A stretch of DNA of 64,000 nt from Yamadazyma tenuis (Eukaryota > Ascomycota > Pichiomycetes > Serinales > Debaryomycetaceae), in contig NC_089461.1 of the NCBI RefSeq assembly GCF_029203305.1, positions 1,240,001 to 1,304,000 of the forward strand. Direction: 5' to 3'. The position numbers and the translations under genes were made by a program. Numbering within the stretch: the first letter of the stretch is position 1; each line of letters begins with the position of its first letter. The notes beneath the pieces were generated by a model. The model was given only the letters and a program-made list of their open reading frames with translations, made no database searches and had not been told where the DNA came from. Of this stretch, positions 18,169-27,650 are shown in pieces.

Positions 18169-18236
18169 TCCACAAACTCAAGTTTTTCGCACTCGCACCA
18201 GTTTTGAATTCTTTGATACTCAACCTCGTGCTGAAC

Positions 18237-18689
18237 ATGTCAGTGAATACCAGCAGAAAACGGAGAAAACAGCGTCTTTTCTCGAAAGACATTGAGCAGC
18301 TTCTTTATGCGCTTGGAGACGGACCTTATTCGATGGAGCTGACGATAAATGCTCTCGAGGACTCGCTTGTGGAGTACCTCAGCGACTTGAGCACGGCCAC
18401 CCAGATATACGCCAGAAGTAAAAACAGAAACAGAATCAAGGTCGATGACTTGCCCTTCACACTTCGAAATGATCCCTACAAACTCAGCCGTCTTCAGTAC
18501 ATAGTGAATCAGAGCCAGAAGATCGAGAATGCTAAGAAGATTTTTGATGAAGATGACAAGAAACTTGCGGACTACGGAGACGAAGATGACGATGAAGATG
18601 ATGACGATGAACAGCTTTCCAAGCCGGCTGAGGATGAGGAGCCCTCCGGGAAGAAGTTTAAGAAATCGAAGAAGAAAGGTCGGCAGTAG
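18237..18689 (+). CDS. TAF13: TAF13, histone-fold subunit of TFIID
   Basis: This 150-residue protein pairs with Taf11 in TFIID and helps position TBP at promoters. It opens with a basic patch (SRKRRKQRLF), followed by the TAF13 histone fold: FSKDIEQLLYALGD, a central helix and the hallmark DDLPFTLRNDPYKLSRLQYI. An acidic run (DDDEDDDDEQ) and a lysine-rich tail follow, as in yeast Taf13. The open frame starts upstream at a TTG that overlaps the ALG13 stop; the true ATG is 18237. Its 3' end faces SSM4 96 bp away. Confidence 0.93.
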   Translation: MSVNTSRKRRKQRLFSKDIEQLLYALGDGPYSMELTINALEDSLVEYLSDLSTATQIYARSKNRNRIKVDDLPFTLRNDPYKLSRLQYIVNQSQKIENAKKIFDEDDKKLADYGDEDDDEDDDDEQLSKPAEDEEPSGKKFKKSKKKGRQ

Positions 18690-18785
18690 TTGTATCATAG
18701 TGTGTAACATAACTTTATTTAATAAAAGAATTGATTAGAGTAGTATAATTAGTGTATTTTATATTCATGAAAGTGGTAAAGTCTA

Positions 18786-21700
18786 TTAACCATCAATATT
18801 CTCCAATGCTCTTCCCCTAACATACTTTTCGTTCTTGATCTGTTGGTCGTAGAAGTTGAATAAAGTCTTCAACCTGAAAAACGAATGCACCACAACGAAA
18901 CCACCAAATGCAATCGGTGCAACTAGCAAGTCCAGGGTTTCATAAGTCTGATGATGCATTTTGTAGGTGATGAAGACGGCACAGGATATTAGAACACAGA
19001 ATTTTACCAAGTTCTGATAGAGATCGTACCTGTGAAGTACTTCCTTGAAACTGAAAGTTTCGACACCTCGAAGGTCTCTGCTAAAAAAGAGACGAATATT
19101 GGGCCAGATTGTCCATGGACTGATCAATAAGTGCCCTGCAATTGCCCACCTATCGATATAGAAGTCGGAGAATGGTAAAACGTCAATGTCCTTGTAGATT
19201 CTTAATGGAACGTCCACTACAAATACATGAGCATTAACCATCCAAAGAGTACTCAATAAAGCGGACAGGAAAGTTGATGCAGCAGTGATGGCATTTAGGG
19301 GAATAGCAAAGTTCCTTCCAATTCTAACGTTGATTGCTAATCTGTCGTTGTTGCCGTTATTGTTTCCCCCATTTTCATTATTGAAAAGAAACAAGTTGTT
19401 CCACACATCAACATGGTCGAGCTCGTTGATAGCAACATAATGGTTGTGATAGTATGCAAGTGTCATCAACTCCATCAACGCACCTATGCTTAATGATGTA
19501 ATATCTGCCAACTTCCAGTTGTTCCGGTTAATGAACTTTTCTATACTCTTTAATGCTCCTGACAGTCCACGAACAGCCAAGAAATCACCAAATCCAGTAA
19601 CCACGCTTATAGCCTTTGTAACCGGCTTTCCTAGGACGACTGCTGTTAGGAATAATGAAATAATCAAAAGTACTGCAAACACCCACAACATTATAATTAA
19701 TTCCACGCACCGGACTTTCAAGTGTGGGGGGTTATAAACGACGGTATAGTTGTCTTCCGTTGTGGTTTCCTCATCATTTGAGTCATCTTCAGGATCTTCT
19801 ACGGATTCTTCAACAATATCGTTTACACTCAATAGTCTGTCGTCTTTAGTGACGGACACAAAAAGGTGTTTGATATACTTCCTTGAAACAGTATCGTTGT
19901 CTGGAACTCTTATGTACGTACCATTTGGCACGAAGAAACAAGCTGCATCTGTTGTTTGAAACATCTGGAGTGCTTCCTTATAAGTCACTGGGTTGGAGTA
20001 GTCAGGTTGCTTGGTACCCAAAATCAGATCTCTCCAACTGCGATACACAACATATCCTCTTTCTTGTGGAATAGGTTTTCCTAGGATGAAGTGAGATAAT
20101 CTCAACTTGTGACAAGAGAGCTCAAAGGCTCTCTTCCAGTAAATCTCAACGTACCGACTAATCAACCCCTTATTTGTGATTAAAGCTAAAACTGCAAACG
20201 CTGAAATCACCAAGTCTCCATATGCATACAACTTTACCGGAAGTAATACATTTTTATGGCTAGACAAAAGCTCTGGGTTTAACAAGTATCTCAATCCCCA
20301 AGTCACGCTTCCAATGCCAATGAAAATGAAAGCCGTATACACTTTCCCACTCAAATATATTCTGGATAACTGCAATCCCAATGGCTTCACTAATGCATCG
20401 TGTATAAGCCTGGCATTCGGGTCATCGGGACTCCTAATGAAGAATAACACCCCAGGTCTCAAGATTTTGTTTCTAGTCATTCCTATGAATAATGCAAATG
20501 ACAACATGTATAACGTTCCATAAGCCCAGTACAAGGTAATTCTGACATAATTGGCAGAAAAGTAGCTTGAAACTGAAGTGAACAACACCAAATACTCGTG
20601 GGACGTCACTTGAAAATTGTCCAATAGCACTGGTGCAAAACAAAAGTCAAGTAGCCAACCACAGTAAACTGGGAAAAAGAATATCTCAATGGAGAATATA
20701 AAGAATACTTTGAGGGTTGCAAAACACTCAAATAAAGCAGAGTACACCCTTCTAGGAGTTCCCACCACGGGCAGTTGGTTTTTCGATAAGCCCTTCATCA
20801 CCATATACGCAATACACCCGATAAACAAGTATCCAGTTACAATGGTTATGGTTCTTTCTACCATACTAGGTTGGTGTTGAGTTAATCTAAGCAAGTCAGA
20901 AAATACCTCAATGGTAGGGACATAAACCATATCGTAAAAGATGTATAGTAAGAACTCCAATTGCGTACTATGCTTCTTCATGGTGGAAACATAGTTTGCA
21001 ATCACACCATTGACGTCCATCAACTTCAAAGGCCGTTCAAGTACAACAGTCTTTGCAACTTGGAATAAAACAGCATTAGCTCCTACCAAAGCACTCCCCA
21101 ACGACTGGGGGATCAAATAAGTTATGAATAAATAGACGCTAATCACTGCATCACACATTATCATCAACAATATGGGAGTAGACATGTTCAAGTTCAAGCC
21201 CAACATTGCAAATACGTTGTTTTCATCGCCATCTTCGCCATCTTCACCATCATTTAGTACATCGTCCATCATTCTGTCGAATTCTTCTTGCGCTTGCAAC
21301 CGGTCGTTGCCATTATCGTTGTTGTTAGTGTCGTTATTCTCGTTGTTATTGTTATCATCATTGTCGTTTTCATCTCCATCTCCATCTTCGTGATTATCCC
21401 CGTCATTATGATGGATAGGGGCACCTACAGCGTTACTCGGTTCAGCGTCCATAGGCACATCAGTATGGGCTTCTGCGAAACCGGCATATTCAAGTGGGGC
21501 AATTAATTCTGGATTTTGTTCTGGTTGCTGGGGTTGTTGGAACTGTACATGTTCTTGTGGCGGTGGTCTGAAATGCGTTTCTTCAGAATCATCTTGCTCC
21601 TCGTCCTCTGTCTCATCATCATTATCATCATCACCATTCTCGTCTACGTCCCGGAATCGACGAGTATTCTCTTGTAGTTCGGCAATCAACTCGTCCTGCC

Positions 21701-22484
21701 GTCTCCTCTGCAAATTGGGTCCGTTTAAATCATTAATGGCATGCGCGATCAACTCGATTCTATCCACCACATCGCCGGCGTTGGCATTGCCATCACGAGC
21801 TTCCTGCCGTAACCCATTCAATGCGTCCTGAAACATGTCGGCGAGTTTGGACTTGGGTTCTTTGCCAATTCTTTTCATCAACATCTTTGTGTACCCTTCG
21901 TCACGTACCACCCATTCATGCTCCACAAAAAGAGCCAAGTGTACAAGCACATACACGAGAATATAGATGACTCCGCTAGAGTATGTGTGGTCCAAGAAAT
22001 GTCTGAGCTTGTGGAAAGTCAAGTCTGCAGGGTTGTCAAACGATATTGAGTTGAAGGTGCTTTCTCCGTACAAAAGAGCCTCGATAAACTTGGGGTTTTC
22101 TGGTGGCAAACGCCCATCAATCCCCCACGTACAAAGCCGCCCCATGAATTTGAAAAATATTGGAACTTGTATGCAAACACAAACGATGTATAACAATATG
22201 GAGATACCTTTGCCGACGGTTTTGCCAATACTCGACATCAACTTTAGTAAGATCAGCAGGAGTGGGATTCGAGCGGGCATTTTGGGATCGTAGATGGTTC
22301 TGAACTGGTATGGGGTATTACAGATATCACACTTTTTGACCGATTTGTTGCTGTGTTTAAGCCATTCCATTAAACAGTGTTGATGAATATACTTGATTGA
22401 TCCTTTGCACTTACAAGGATGCAACAAGGGTTCGAGATCCGTGTGCTCACCACGACAAATCCGGCAAAGCGGTTGTACTTCCAT
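18786..22484 (-). CDS. SSM4: Ssm4/Doa10, ER and inner-nuclear-membrane ubiquitin ligase
   Basis: This 1,232-residue polytopic E3 works with Ubc6 and Ubc7 to ubiquitinate cytosolic and membrane degrons (ERAD-C). An N-terminal RING-CH (C4HC3) spans residues 6-55: CRICRGEHTD, HPCKCKGSIKYIHQHCLMEW and CDICNTPYQF hold the zinc ligands. More than a dozen hydrophobic spans follow, including the TEB4/Doa10 central region. A cytosolic loop around residues 330-480 is rich in acidic residues and N (runs of D/E/N), a low-complexity insert. Upstream in-frame ATG/GTG codons exist, but the RING begins directly after 22484, as in relatives. Confidence 0.95.
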   Translation of the reverse strand: MEVQPLCRICRGEHTDLEPLLHPCKCKGSIKYIHQHCLMEWLKHSNKSVKKCDICNTPYQFRTIYDPKMPARIPLLLILLKLMSSIGKTVGKGISILLYIVCVCIQVPIFFKFMGRLCTWGIDGRLPPENPKFIEALLYGESTFNSISFDNPADLTFHKLRHFLDHTYSSGVIYILVYVLVHLALFVEHEWVVRDEGYTKMLMKRIGKEPKSKLADMFQDALNGLRQEARDGNANAGDVVDRIELIAHAINDLNGPNLQRRRQDELIAELQENTRRFRDVDENGDDDNDDETEDEEQDDSEETHFRPPPQEHVQFQQPQQPEQNPELIAPLEYAGFAEAHTDVPMDAEPSNAVGAPIHHNDGDNHEDGDGDENDNDDNNNNENNDTNNNDNGNDRLQAQEEFDRMMDDVLNDGEDGEDGDENNVFAMLGLNLNMSTPILLMIMCDAVISVYLFITYLIPQSLGSALVGANAVLFQVAKTVVLERPLKLMDVNGVIANYVSTMKKHSTQLEFLLYIFYDMVYVPTIEVFSDLLRLTQHQPSMVERTITIVTGYLFIGCIAYMVMKGLSKNQLPVVGTPRRVYSALFECFATLKVFFIFSIEIFFFPVYCGWLLDFCFAPVLLDNFQVTSHEYLVLFTSVSSYFSANYVRITLYWAYGTLYMLSFALFIGMTRNKILRPGVLFFIRSPDDPNARLIHDALVKPLGLQLSRIYLSGKVYTAFIFIGIGSVTWGLRYLLNPELLSSHKNVLLPVKLYAYGDLVISAFAVLALITNKGLISRYVEIYWKRAFELSCHKLRLSHFILGKPIPQERGYVVYRSWRDLILGTKQPDYSNPVTYKEALQMFQTTDAACFFVPNGTYIRVPDNDTVSRKYIKHLFVSVTKDDRLLSVNDIVEESVEDPEDDSNDEETTTEDNYTVVYNPPHLKVRCVELIIMLWVFAVLLIISLFLTAVVLGKPVTKAISVVTGFGDFLAVRGLSGALKSIEKFINRNNWKLADITSLSIGALMELMTLAYYHNHYVAINELDHVDVWNNLFLFNNENGGNNNGNNDRLAINVRIGRNFAIPLNAITAASTFLSALLSTLWMVNAHVFVVDVPLRIYKDIDVLPFSDFYIDRWAIAGHLLISPWTIWPNIRLFFSRDLRGVETFSFKEVLHRYDLYQNLVKFCVLISCAVFITYKMHHQTYETLDLLVAPIAFGGFVVVHSFFRLKTLFNFYDQQIKNEKYVRGRALENIDG

Positions 22485-22719
22485 GATAATTTCTGAGCAA
22501 CTTCTGAATGTGTAATAACACGGGAATTCAAGGTGGTGTTCCAATCGTGTCTTGTGATGCTGTTGATTAGTTAGTAGCAGCAGATAATTTGCTTGAACCA
22601 GTCGCGCAGTCGAGGCTACCATTTTGTGCCTACACACGACCACAACCTAAAATCTACGAAACGTTGCATCATGAAAAGGGAGCGTATATTCTAAACAAGT
22701 GTCAGACAGTGGAACTAAA

Positions 22720-25170
22720 CTAATTGGTTTCCGGGTCGGCTTCTGGAGGGGCAAGAGGCTCTTCTTCATTATTTTTCTCGCTGTTTGCTTCCGGGGCCTT
22801 TTGAGAAGACGATTCTTCCGAAATCGCCCTCTTCACAACCTCAAGAGGAGTCTCTTTAGGTTCATTGGGCTCAATATTATCATTGGGCAAGGCATCAGCC
22901 TTGGAGGTCTTGGTTTGAGTATTGAAGTTGTACTCACTCAAGTTATTGGGGTAGCTGTTACAGTCAAAGTCCCAGGTTCCCACCAACTTGGCAGCTTCAC
23001 AACGAGACTTAGTCCATTTCTGCCCGTAAATTAAAGGAGAGTAGTTGATGTAGAAGTAGGTGCTGATAGCCATATATGCACCAAAAATCCCGAAAACAAC
23101 GTACTTCACTCCGGTGGAATGAGTGGCAAAGTAACTGAGTGCAATGTCCAAGAAGTGAGCAGTCGTCAAAATACCAAAGTATAACGCTGGCAAGTAGTGG
23201 TGTAAAAACAATTGTCTTCCCATAATAAAGAATGGGAAGTAGTGAAGGAACCATCCCAAAAAGTAGGTGAGCACTTGGTAGTTGAAATTGAAAACATGCT
23301 TCTCATCGACCACAACTTTAGCCGCTTGCCATCTTACAATCTGAACAGTCACATACACAGCGAAAGTCAACAATGATAAAGAAGAAGCCCACCAAATAGC
23401 AGGATTTCCAAAGAAGTACACATGCTTGGAGTCTTTGACCCAATAGTTAATTCCTCTCAACAACAAAGGCCATTCATGAGGACTTGATTGCCATGGGTGG
23501 TGATCGGTCAACCCTGCATTTATCTTCCACATTCTTTTGTGAACTTCAACAAACTTTTCCAAGAACGAAGGTTCTGCGTAGTTCACGATGAGCGAGTGGT
23601 TGGAAGGTACCCGATAGTTTTCGTTGGTCTCGATGTGGAAAAATGTCAAAGGTCTAGATCCCAGGCCAGCAGCAGTAACTTCTTGTTGTTCAAATCCCCA
23701 ACTAGGTAACTTGGCAGAAGCAGCAAATAGATAGTTACCGGACATGGCATGCTTCAATCTGAAAACGGTTGTTAAGGCTTTAACGTAGTATTTGGAAGGA
23801 ATATCTTTGGTGCTCTTTTGAATTACTTCAACGATCCAATCATCATTGGCATCACCTGCAAATCCTTCATAACCATAACAACTAACTTCCTTTTGCCAGT
23901 CTCTTTCACTGACTGGAGGCTTTTCGTCATGTGAGTGTAATCTCTTTCCAGTGTTGAGGTGCTTCAATCTAATCTTCATACCATCATGAAGTGGTTCGAA
24001 TTCTTCGGTGGTCGTTCTGTTATAGTGTTCAATTACCCATTTGTTGTTGGAATCCAAGTGTGGGTACAAAGTGATTTGTTGTTGCTTGGAACCAGCTGGA
24101 TAGAAATGGTTGTGAGAGTGTAAGTAACCAGCTTGAGTTTCCACGTGACGTATAGTGACGATTGAACCCAATCCGACATGAGCCTCAATGTCACGAGGAA
24201 TGGTGTTTCCATTCAAAGTAGTTCTAAAAGCACTTGACATGAAAGCAGCCCCATCGCCTTCGTTAGGCAACAAATTGAAGTGGATATAGAAAAAGGTGAT
24301 GTACAAGGCAAGTGGAATTCCCAACAACACAGCACCACGGATTGCAAAGTGACTGAGAATTGTTTTAGGTCTCACCGATAAGTCACCGATGATGAACCAC
24401 AATTGCAACAAGCAGCATACTCCGACCCAGGAAATCGTGAACAAACCAACCCATTTGGAACTCAACGAAAGCCCCAAGGCAATACCACACGCGATCAAGC
24501 TCTTGTACCAGGTAAAAGTAAATGGAACCAGGTTCTCAAATCTCTTGTATGAGTACACGGCAGCCGCAATGAAAAATATCAATGGCGAGTCCAATAAAAT
24601 GTACCTGGAGATGGTAACATTGGCATTCTCAATAATCAACAACCCACTGGTGATAAAACACACAGTGGGTCTACAGCCGCCAGCACGTAAAGTCAAGTAG
24701 CACAATAACACAGTTCCGATACCTAAAAGCGCTGGGAAGATTCTCATAAGTTGGAATGGGACACCTTCAGGGTATTCATTACCGATTTTTTCAAAGGAGA
24801 AATCACCCTTGAAACCGCCAACCAATGCTACTGCCGCAAAAAGCATCTTGGCCAAGGGAGGATGGACATCCATAAAGTATGTTCCCAAAATGTACTTCTT
24901 GGAAAACCCTCCAAAATGAACTTCATCGAAGACGACCGAGTTAGGAAAAGCTAAATCTGCCAATCTGATATTCACAGCAAACACCACCAACGATGCCAAC
25001 AAAAGGTACTCTTTTGGCAACAACTTTCTGGCTTTTACAACATCTAAGGAAGGAGTGGTGTTGAGAAAGGGTCTTGAAGGCCCATTGGAAAATGATAAAT
25101 CATCAATGGGATCATCAACAGACACAGTGGCCTTTTGAATGGGGGCCTTAGAAGACTTGGACTTGGCCAT
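22720..25170 (-). CDS. PMT1: Pmt1-type protein O-mannosyltransferase
   Basis: This ER membrane enzyme transfers mannose from dolichol-P-mannose to Ser/Thr of secretory proteins; Pmt1 acts as a heterodimer with a Pmt2-type partner. The 816 residues (yeast 817) start with a cytosolic tail (DDLSFSNGPSRPFLNT), then a first membrane span and the catalytic first loop SVVFDEVHFGGF with its Asp-Glu pair and DVHPPLAKM. The three-repeat MIR domain lies at about 335-520 (SIVTIRHVETQAGYLHSHNH; GKRLHSHDEKPPVSE; RLKHAMSGNYLF). The C-terminal spans include GRQLFLHHYLPALYFGIL. The Pmt1 rather than Pmt2 or Pmt4 subfamily is assigned from overall resemblance. Confidence 0.95.
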   Translation of the reverse strand: MAKSKSSKAPIQKATVSVDDPIDDLSFSNGPSRPFLNTTPSLDVVKARKLLPKEYLLLASLVVFAVNIRLADLAFPNSVVFDEVHFGGFSKKYILGTYFMDVHPPLAKMLFAAVALVGGFKGDFSFEKIGNEYPEGVPFQLMRIFPALLGIGTVLLCYLTLRAGGCRPTVCFITSGLLIIENANVTISRYILLDSPLIFFIAAAVYSYKRFENLVPFTFTWYKSLIACGIALGLSLSSKWVGLFTISWVGVCCLLQLWFIIGDLSVRPKTILSHFAIRGAVLLGIPLALYITFFYIHFNLLPNEGDGAAFMSSAFRTTLNGNTIPRDIEAHVGLGSIVTIRHVETQAGYLHSHNHFYPAGSKQQQITLYPHLDSNNKWVIEHYNRTTTEEFEPLHDGMKIRLKHLNTGKRLHSHDEKPPVSERDWQKEVSCYGYEGFAGDANDDWIVEVIQKSTKDIPSKYYVKALTTVFRLKHAMSGNYLFAASAKLPSWGFEQQEVTAAGLGSRPLTFFHIETNENYRVPSNHSLIVNYAEPSFLEKFVEVHKRMWKINAGLTDHHPWQSSPHEWPLLLRGINYWVKDSKHVYFFGNPAIWWASSLSLLTFAVYVTVQIVRWQAAKVVVDEKHVFNFNYQVLTYFLGWFLHYFPFFIMGRQLFLHHYLPALYFGILTTAHFLDIALSYFATHSTGVKYVVFGIFGAYMAISTYFYINYSPLIYGQKWTKSRCEAAKLVGTWDFDCNSYPNNLSEYNFNTQTKTSKADALPNDNIEPNEPKETPLEVVKRAISEESSSQKAPEANSEKNNEEEPLAPPEADPETN

Positions 25171-25367
25171 TGTTTTTTCAGCAGGAAATGGACAGAGGAA
25201 CAGTTATGATACGCAAGTGGGCAACAATAGCACAGTACAAACGAATTCAAAGATTACTGGGAAGTCCTAGCTGTGAAAACAGGTGTTCTTTTGTGAAACA
25301 AAACCTAATGTATTTTTCAGTGAACGCGTAATTTGGCGGTAGTGGACTTGGCAAGCGACCTGGGTTT

Positions 25368-25380
25368 GACCCATACACCC
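25368..25380 (+). promoter_or_regulatory. Rap1-like motif GACCCATACACCC
   Basis: Close to the Rap1 core ACCCATACA. The same 13-mer recurs (in reverse) before PDX1 and, with an extended flank, in the cluster at 62.5 kb. It may serve PMT1 or the CRP1-like gene. Function is inference. Confidence 0.35.
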
Positions 25381-25390
25381 ACTTCGCAAT

Positions 25391-25402
25391 TATCACGTGA
25401 TA
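25391..25402. promoter_or_regulatory. Palindromic CACGTG site (TATCACGTGATA)
   Basis: A 12-bp perfect palindrome centred on CACGTG, the E-box of Cbf1 and related bHLH proteins, only 10 bp from the Rap1-like motif. The paired arrangement is what makes it notable. Confidence 0.4.
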
Positions 25403-26021
25403 TAGACCCTGCCACGCTTAGCGATTTTGCCCTCCTCGCCTTGTTCTGATAATCAGTTGCATCACCCCAACAACTTATCCCAGAATTACCATCGAACAAA
25501 CCCCAATTACCTACAAGTCTGGTCAATAACTCATATTATTTCCTGCCAAACTGCCTCCTTAGTGCTATTCCCTGTGAGATAATGAAATTGTCGCCCATTC
25601 ATGGTATCTCTTTAACTCGTTTGCAGCATAAATCCTGATTACGGCGGTCGCATTTATATCCACTTTGCTACAACAAAAAAATGTACGAACCTCTAAGTGC
25701 AGGCAAGCAAAAAAAATAACATAGGTACACCCCTCCTACCTGGGCTATGCCCGTTATATAGACTTACGGTCAACGAATCGCACCGGCTTGTGAGCGATTT
25801 CGATCATGGCTCGGATCGTACCATTGTCGCTCCATATTTTGTGGCCCCTGTCTTATCTTGACACCTCCCGATTACACAAAATATTTTTGCGATAAATCAG
25901 ATCCCTTTTTAACTCTTGATTTTAAACCACTTTTTTTTCCGCTTGGTTATTATCAGTAAGATCAGAAGTTATATTGTCTACATTAACTCACGTGTTTTGT
26001 GTGTGTATCTGAGACCTTCAA

Positions 26022-26889
26022 ATGGCTTACTATTACTATAAATTCGAATGGTACGTATACCACCCTTGATGGGTTTGCAATTGAGGCTTGTGTATGGGAC
26101 TGATACTTGTATTTTGTTTGATTTACCGATCCCTGTCAGCCCAAACCCATATACTTTAACCCATTGGCCCCCTAAAATCCCTACTAACATTACAGGCCGC
26201 TCGAAGACTCAGTAGAGTCCGTGCAAGTGACTGGAAACTTTGATAATTGGTCCAGAGCAAACCCTCCATTGGCCAAAGATTCCAATGGGTTTGCGGGCAT
26301 AATCAAGTTACCAGCGAAACAGAAATTGATCTTTAAGTTTGTCATTAATGGCACCGAGTGGAAGCTTGGTCCTCATTACAAGACTGCTTCGGATGAAAGT
26401 GGAATCGAAAACAACTTCATCGATGAAGATGAGTTGAGCTTGTACGAGGAGTTTGAGAAGGAATCTACTGTTGAACCGGAGTCAGCCCTGGAATCCACTG
26501 AGTCAGATTCCGGGGGCAAGGAGCACGAAATTCATCAGGTATTGACGGGTGCCTCCTCGTTTGCTGCCGTTTCGATTCCTAGCAACTCTTCGAAGTTTGA
26601 GGATTTGGCAGAAGCAGATAGTCCACCAGTCACACCTACAGAGACACCTGTTACAGGCCTGGATCCACGTCCAACGACATCTTCTGCTGTAACCGGTGGA
26701 GGTACTGTCATGAACTTGTCTGACTCCAATTCGACTCTTAACAAACCTGATGAATTGAGAATTCCAGGTTCCTATCCGATATCTCCTGTTGCTAAAGGTG
26801 GTGATGTTACCAATACCCCTTCAAATACTTCAGGTCGGTTCAAGAAGGATGGGTTAGTTTCTAAGTTCAGGGGTTTGTTCAAGTACTAG
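26022..26889 (+). CDS. CRP1: Crp1/Mdg1-like protein with an AMPK-type glycogen-binding fold (spliced)
   Basis: The gene is join(26022..26050, 26196..26889), 240 residues. Exon 1 encodes nine codons and two bases, MAYYYYKFE plus TG; exon 2 completes a Trp and continues PLEDSVESVQVTGNFDNWSR. Residues 1-90 are an AMPK1_CBM/E-set domain (VTGNFDNWS, LIFKFVINGTEWKLGP, ASDESGIENNFID) as in yeast Crp1 (cruciform-binding) and Mdg1 (pheromone-signalling suppressor). The rest is S/T/P-rich and disordered, ending in a basic tail (RFKKDGLVSKFRGLFKY) conserved in this family. It is shorter than Crp1 (465 aa) and Mdg1 (366 aa). Without splicing, the open frame would begin only at a GTG (26221). The biochemical role of the family is poorly defined. 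Confidence 0.88.
26051..26195 (+). other. Intron of the CRP1-like gene
   Basis: A 145-nt intron with donor GTACGT, branch point TACTAAC (26182-26188) and acceptor CAG, only 7 nt after the branch-point motif. Splicing restores a continuous reading frame and the conserved N-terminus. Confidence 0.9.
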
Positions 26890-27125
26890 GGGTACTTTTG
26901 GTTTGTTTCAGGTTTTGATTGGAGAAAGAACACCTTCTCTATTTCGGTTTCCTTGATGTCTGGTATCATAGGTGTTCAATCCTGTGCTTGTTTCTTGATC
27001 CAATTTTCAGTTCTATCATTTTACCTTTAATATCTGTATTGTTTTTTGTGTTATTCAATTGTCTCTGGGAAAAGAAGGAATGTTATATATTTTAATACAG
27101 ATCAATATATGCTTGTTCTCAGAAA

Positions 27126-27551
27126 TCATTTCTTACCGCTCTTCTTCTTTTTCTTCTTTTTATCTTTAGTTTCTGCTGAAGGAGGTACTGCTGGAACAAG
27201 GGTATCGAGTTTTTCAGACTCGTCGAACTTCTTATTTGACATGATACTACTCAAACCTGGTACTTTTTGGGCATCGTTGGAAGTAACACCTCGAGGACCC
27301 AAGAACGTAATGAGTTTGGAGAGTTCTTTGACTTTGTACGTTTTGTATTTAATAACCTTCCCCAGGCTTGGCTCAAACACCTTAAAGGAAACATAATTGG
27401 AAGCGGATTTCTCGCTAGGTTTTTTGGAATTTTTGGTTCTTCTCTCAAGCTTCTTGTGCTCGTTGGCATACGTTATGGACACCCGGGCCGTCGTAGGGTA
27501 CGCTGCTAGAAGTTTGGCGGTAGAACTTATAAATGTATCGAGAGTGGACAT
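27126..27551 (-). CDS. SRP14: SRP14, Alu-domain subunit of the signal recognition particle
   Basis: This 141-residue protein (yeast 146) binds the Alu end of SRP RNA and slows elongation while ribosomes are targeted to the ER. The SRP14 fold is visible: VSITYANEHKKLER, then the signature KYKTYKVKELSKLITFLGPRG. It ends in a lysine-rich tail (KDKKKKKKKSGKK), as in other fungal SRP14. An upstream ATG at 27581 would add 10 residues; 27551 (MSTLDTF) is preferred. The start is moderately sure, the family sure. Confidence 0.92.
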   Translation of the reverse strand: MSTLDTFISSTAKLLAAYPTTARVSITYANEHKKLERRTKNSKKPSEKSASNYVSFKVFEPSLGKVIKYKTYKVKELSKLITFLGPRGVTSNDAQKVPGLSSIMSNKKFDESEKLDTLVPAVPPSAETKDKKKKKKKSGKK

Positions 27552-27650
27552 GATTGGAGCTGAACGATTATTTCTCAGCATCGCGAACTTTTTTGTACAA
27601 AAAATCTATTCATTATTCTCGTGAAAAAATGCTATAAGAATCAAACTAAC

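Larger units (their letters stand above)
25171..26021. other. Divergent intergenic region between PMT1 and the CRP1-like gene
   Basis: About 850 bp without a gene. It contains a Rap1-like GACCCATACACCC motif (25368-25380), the palindrome TATCACGTGATA (25391-25402), scattered C-rich tracts and poly-A/T runs (25675-25715; 25930). No tRNA was found. Confidence 0.45.
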
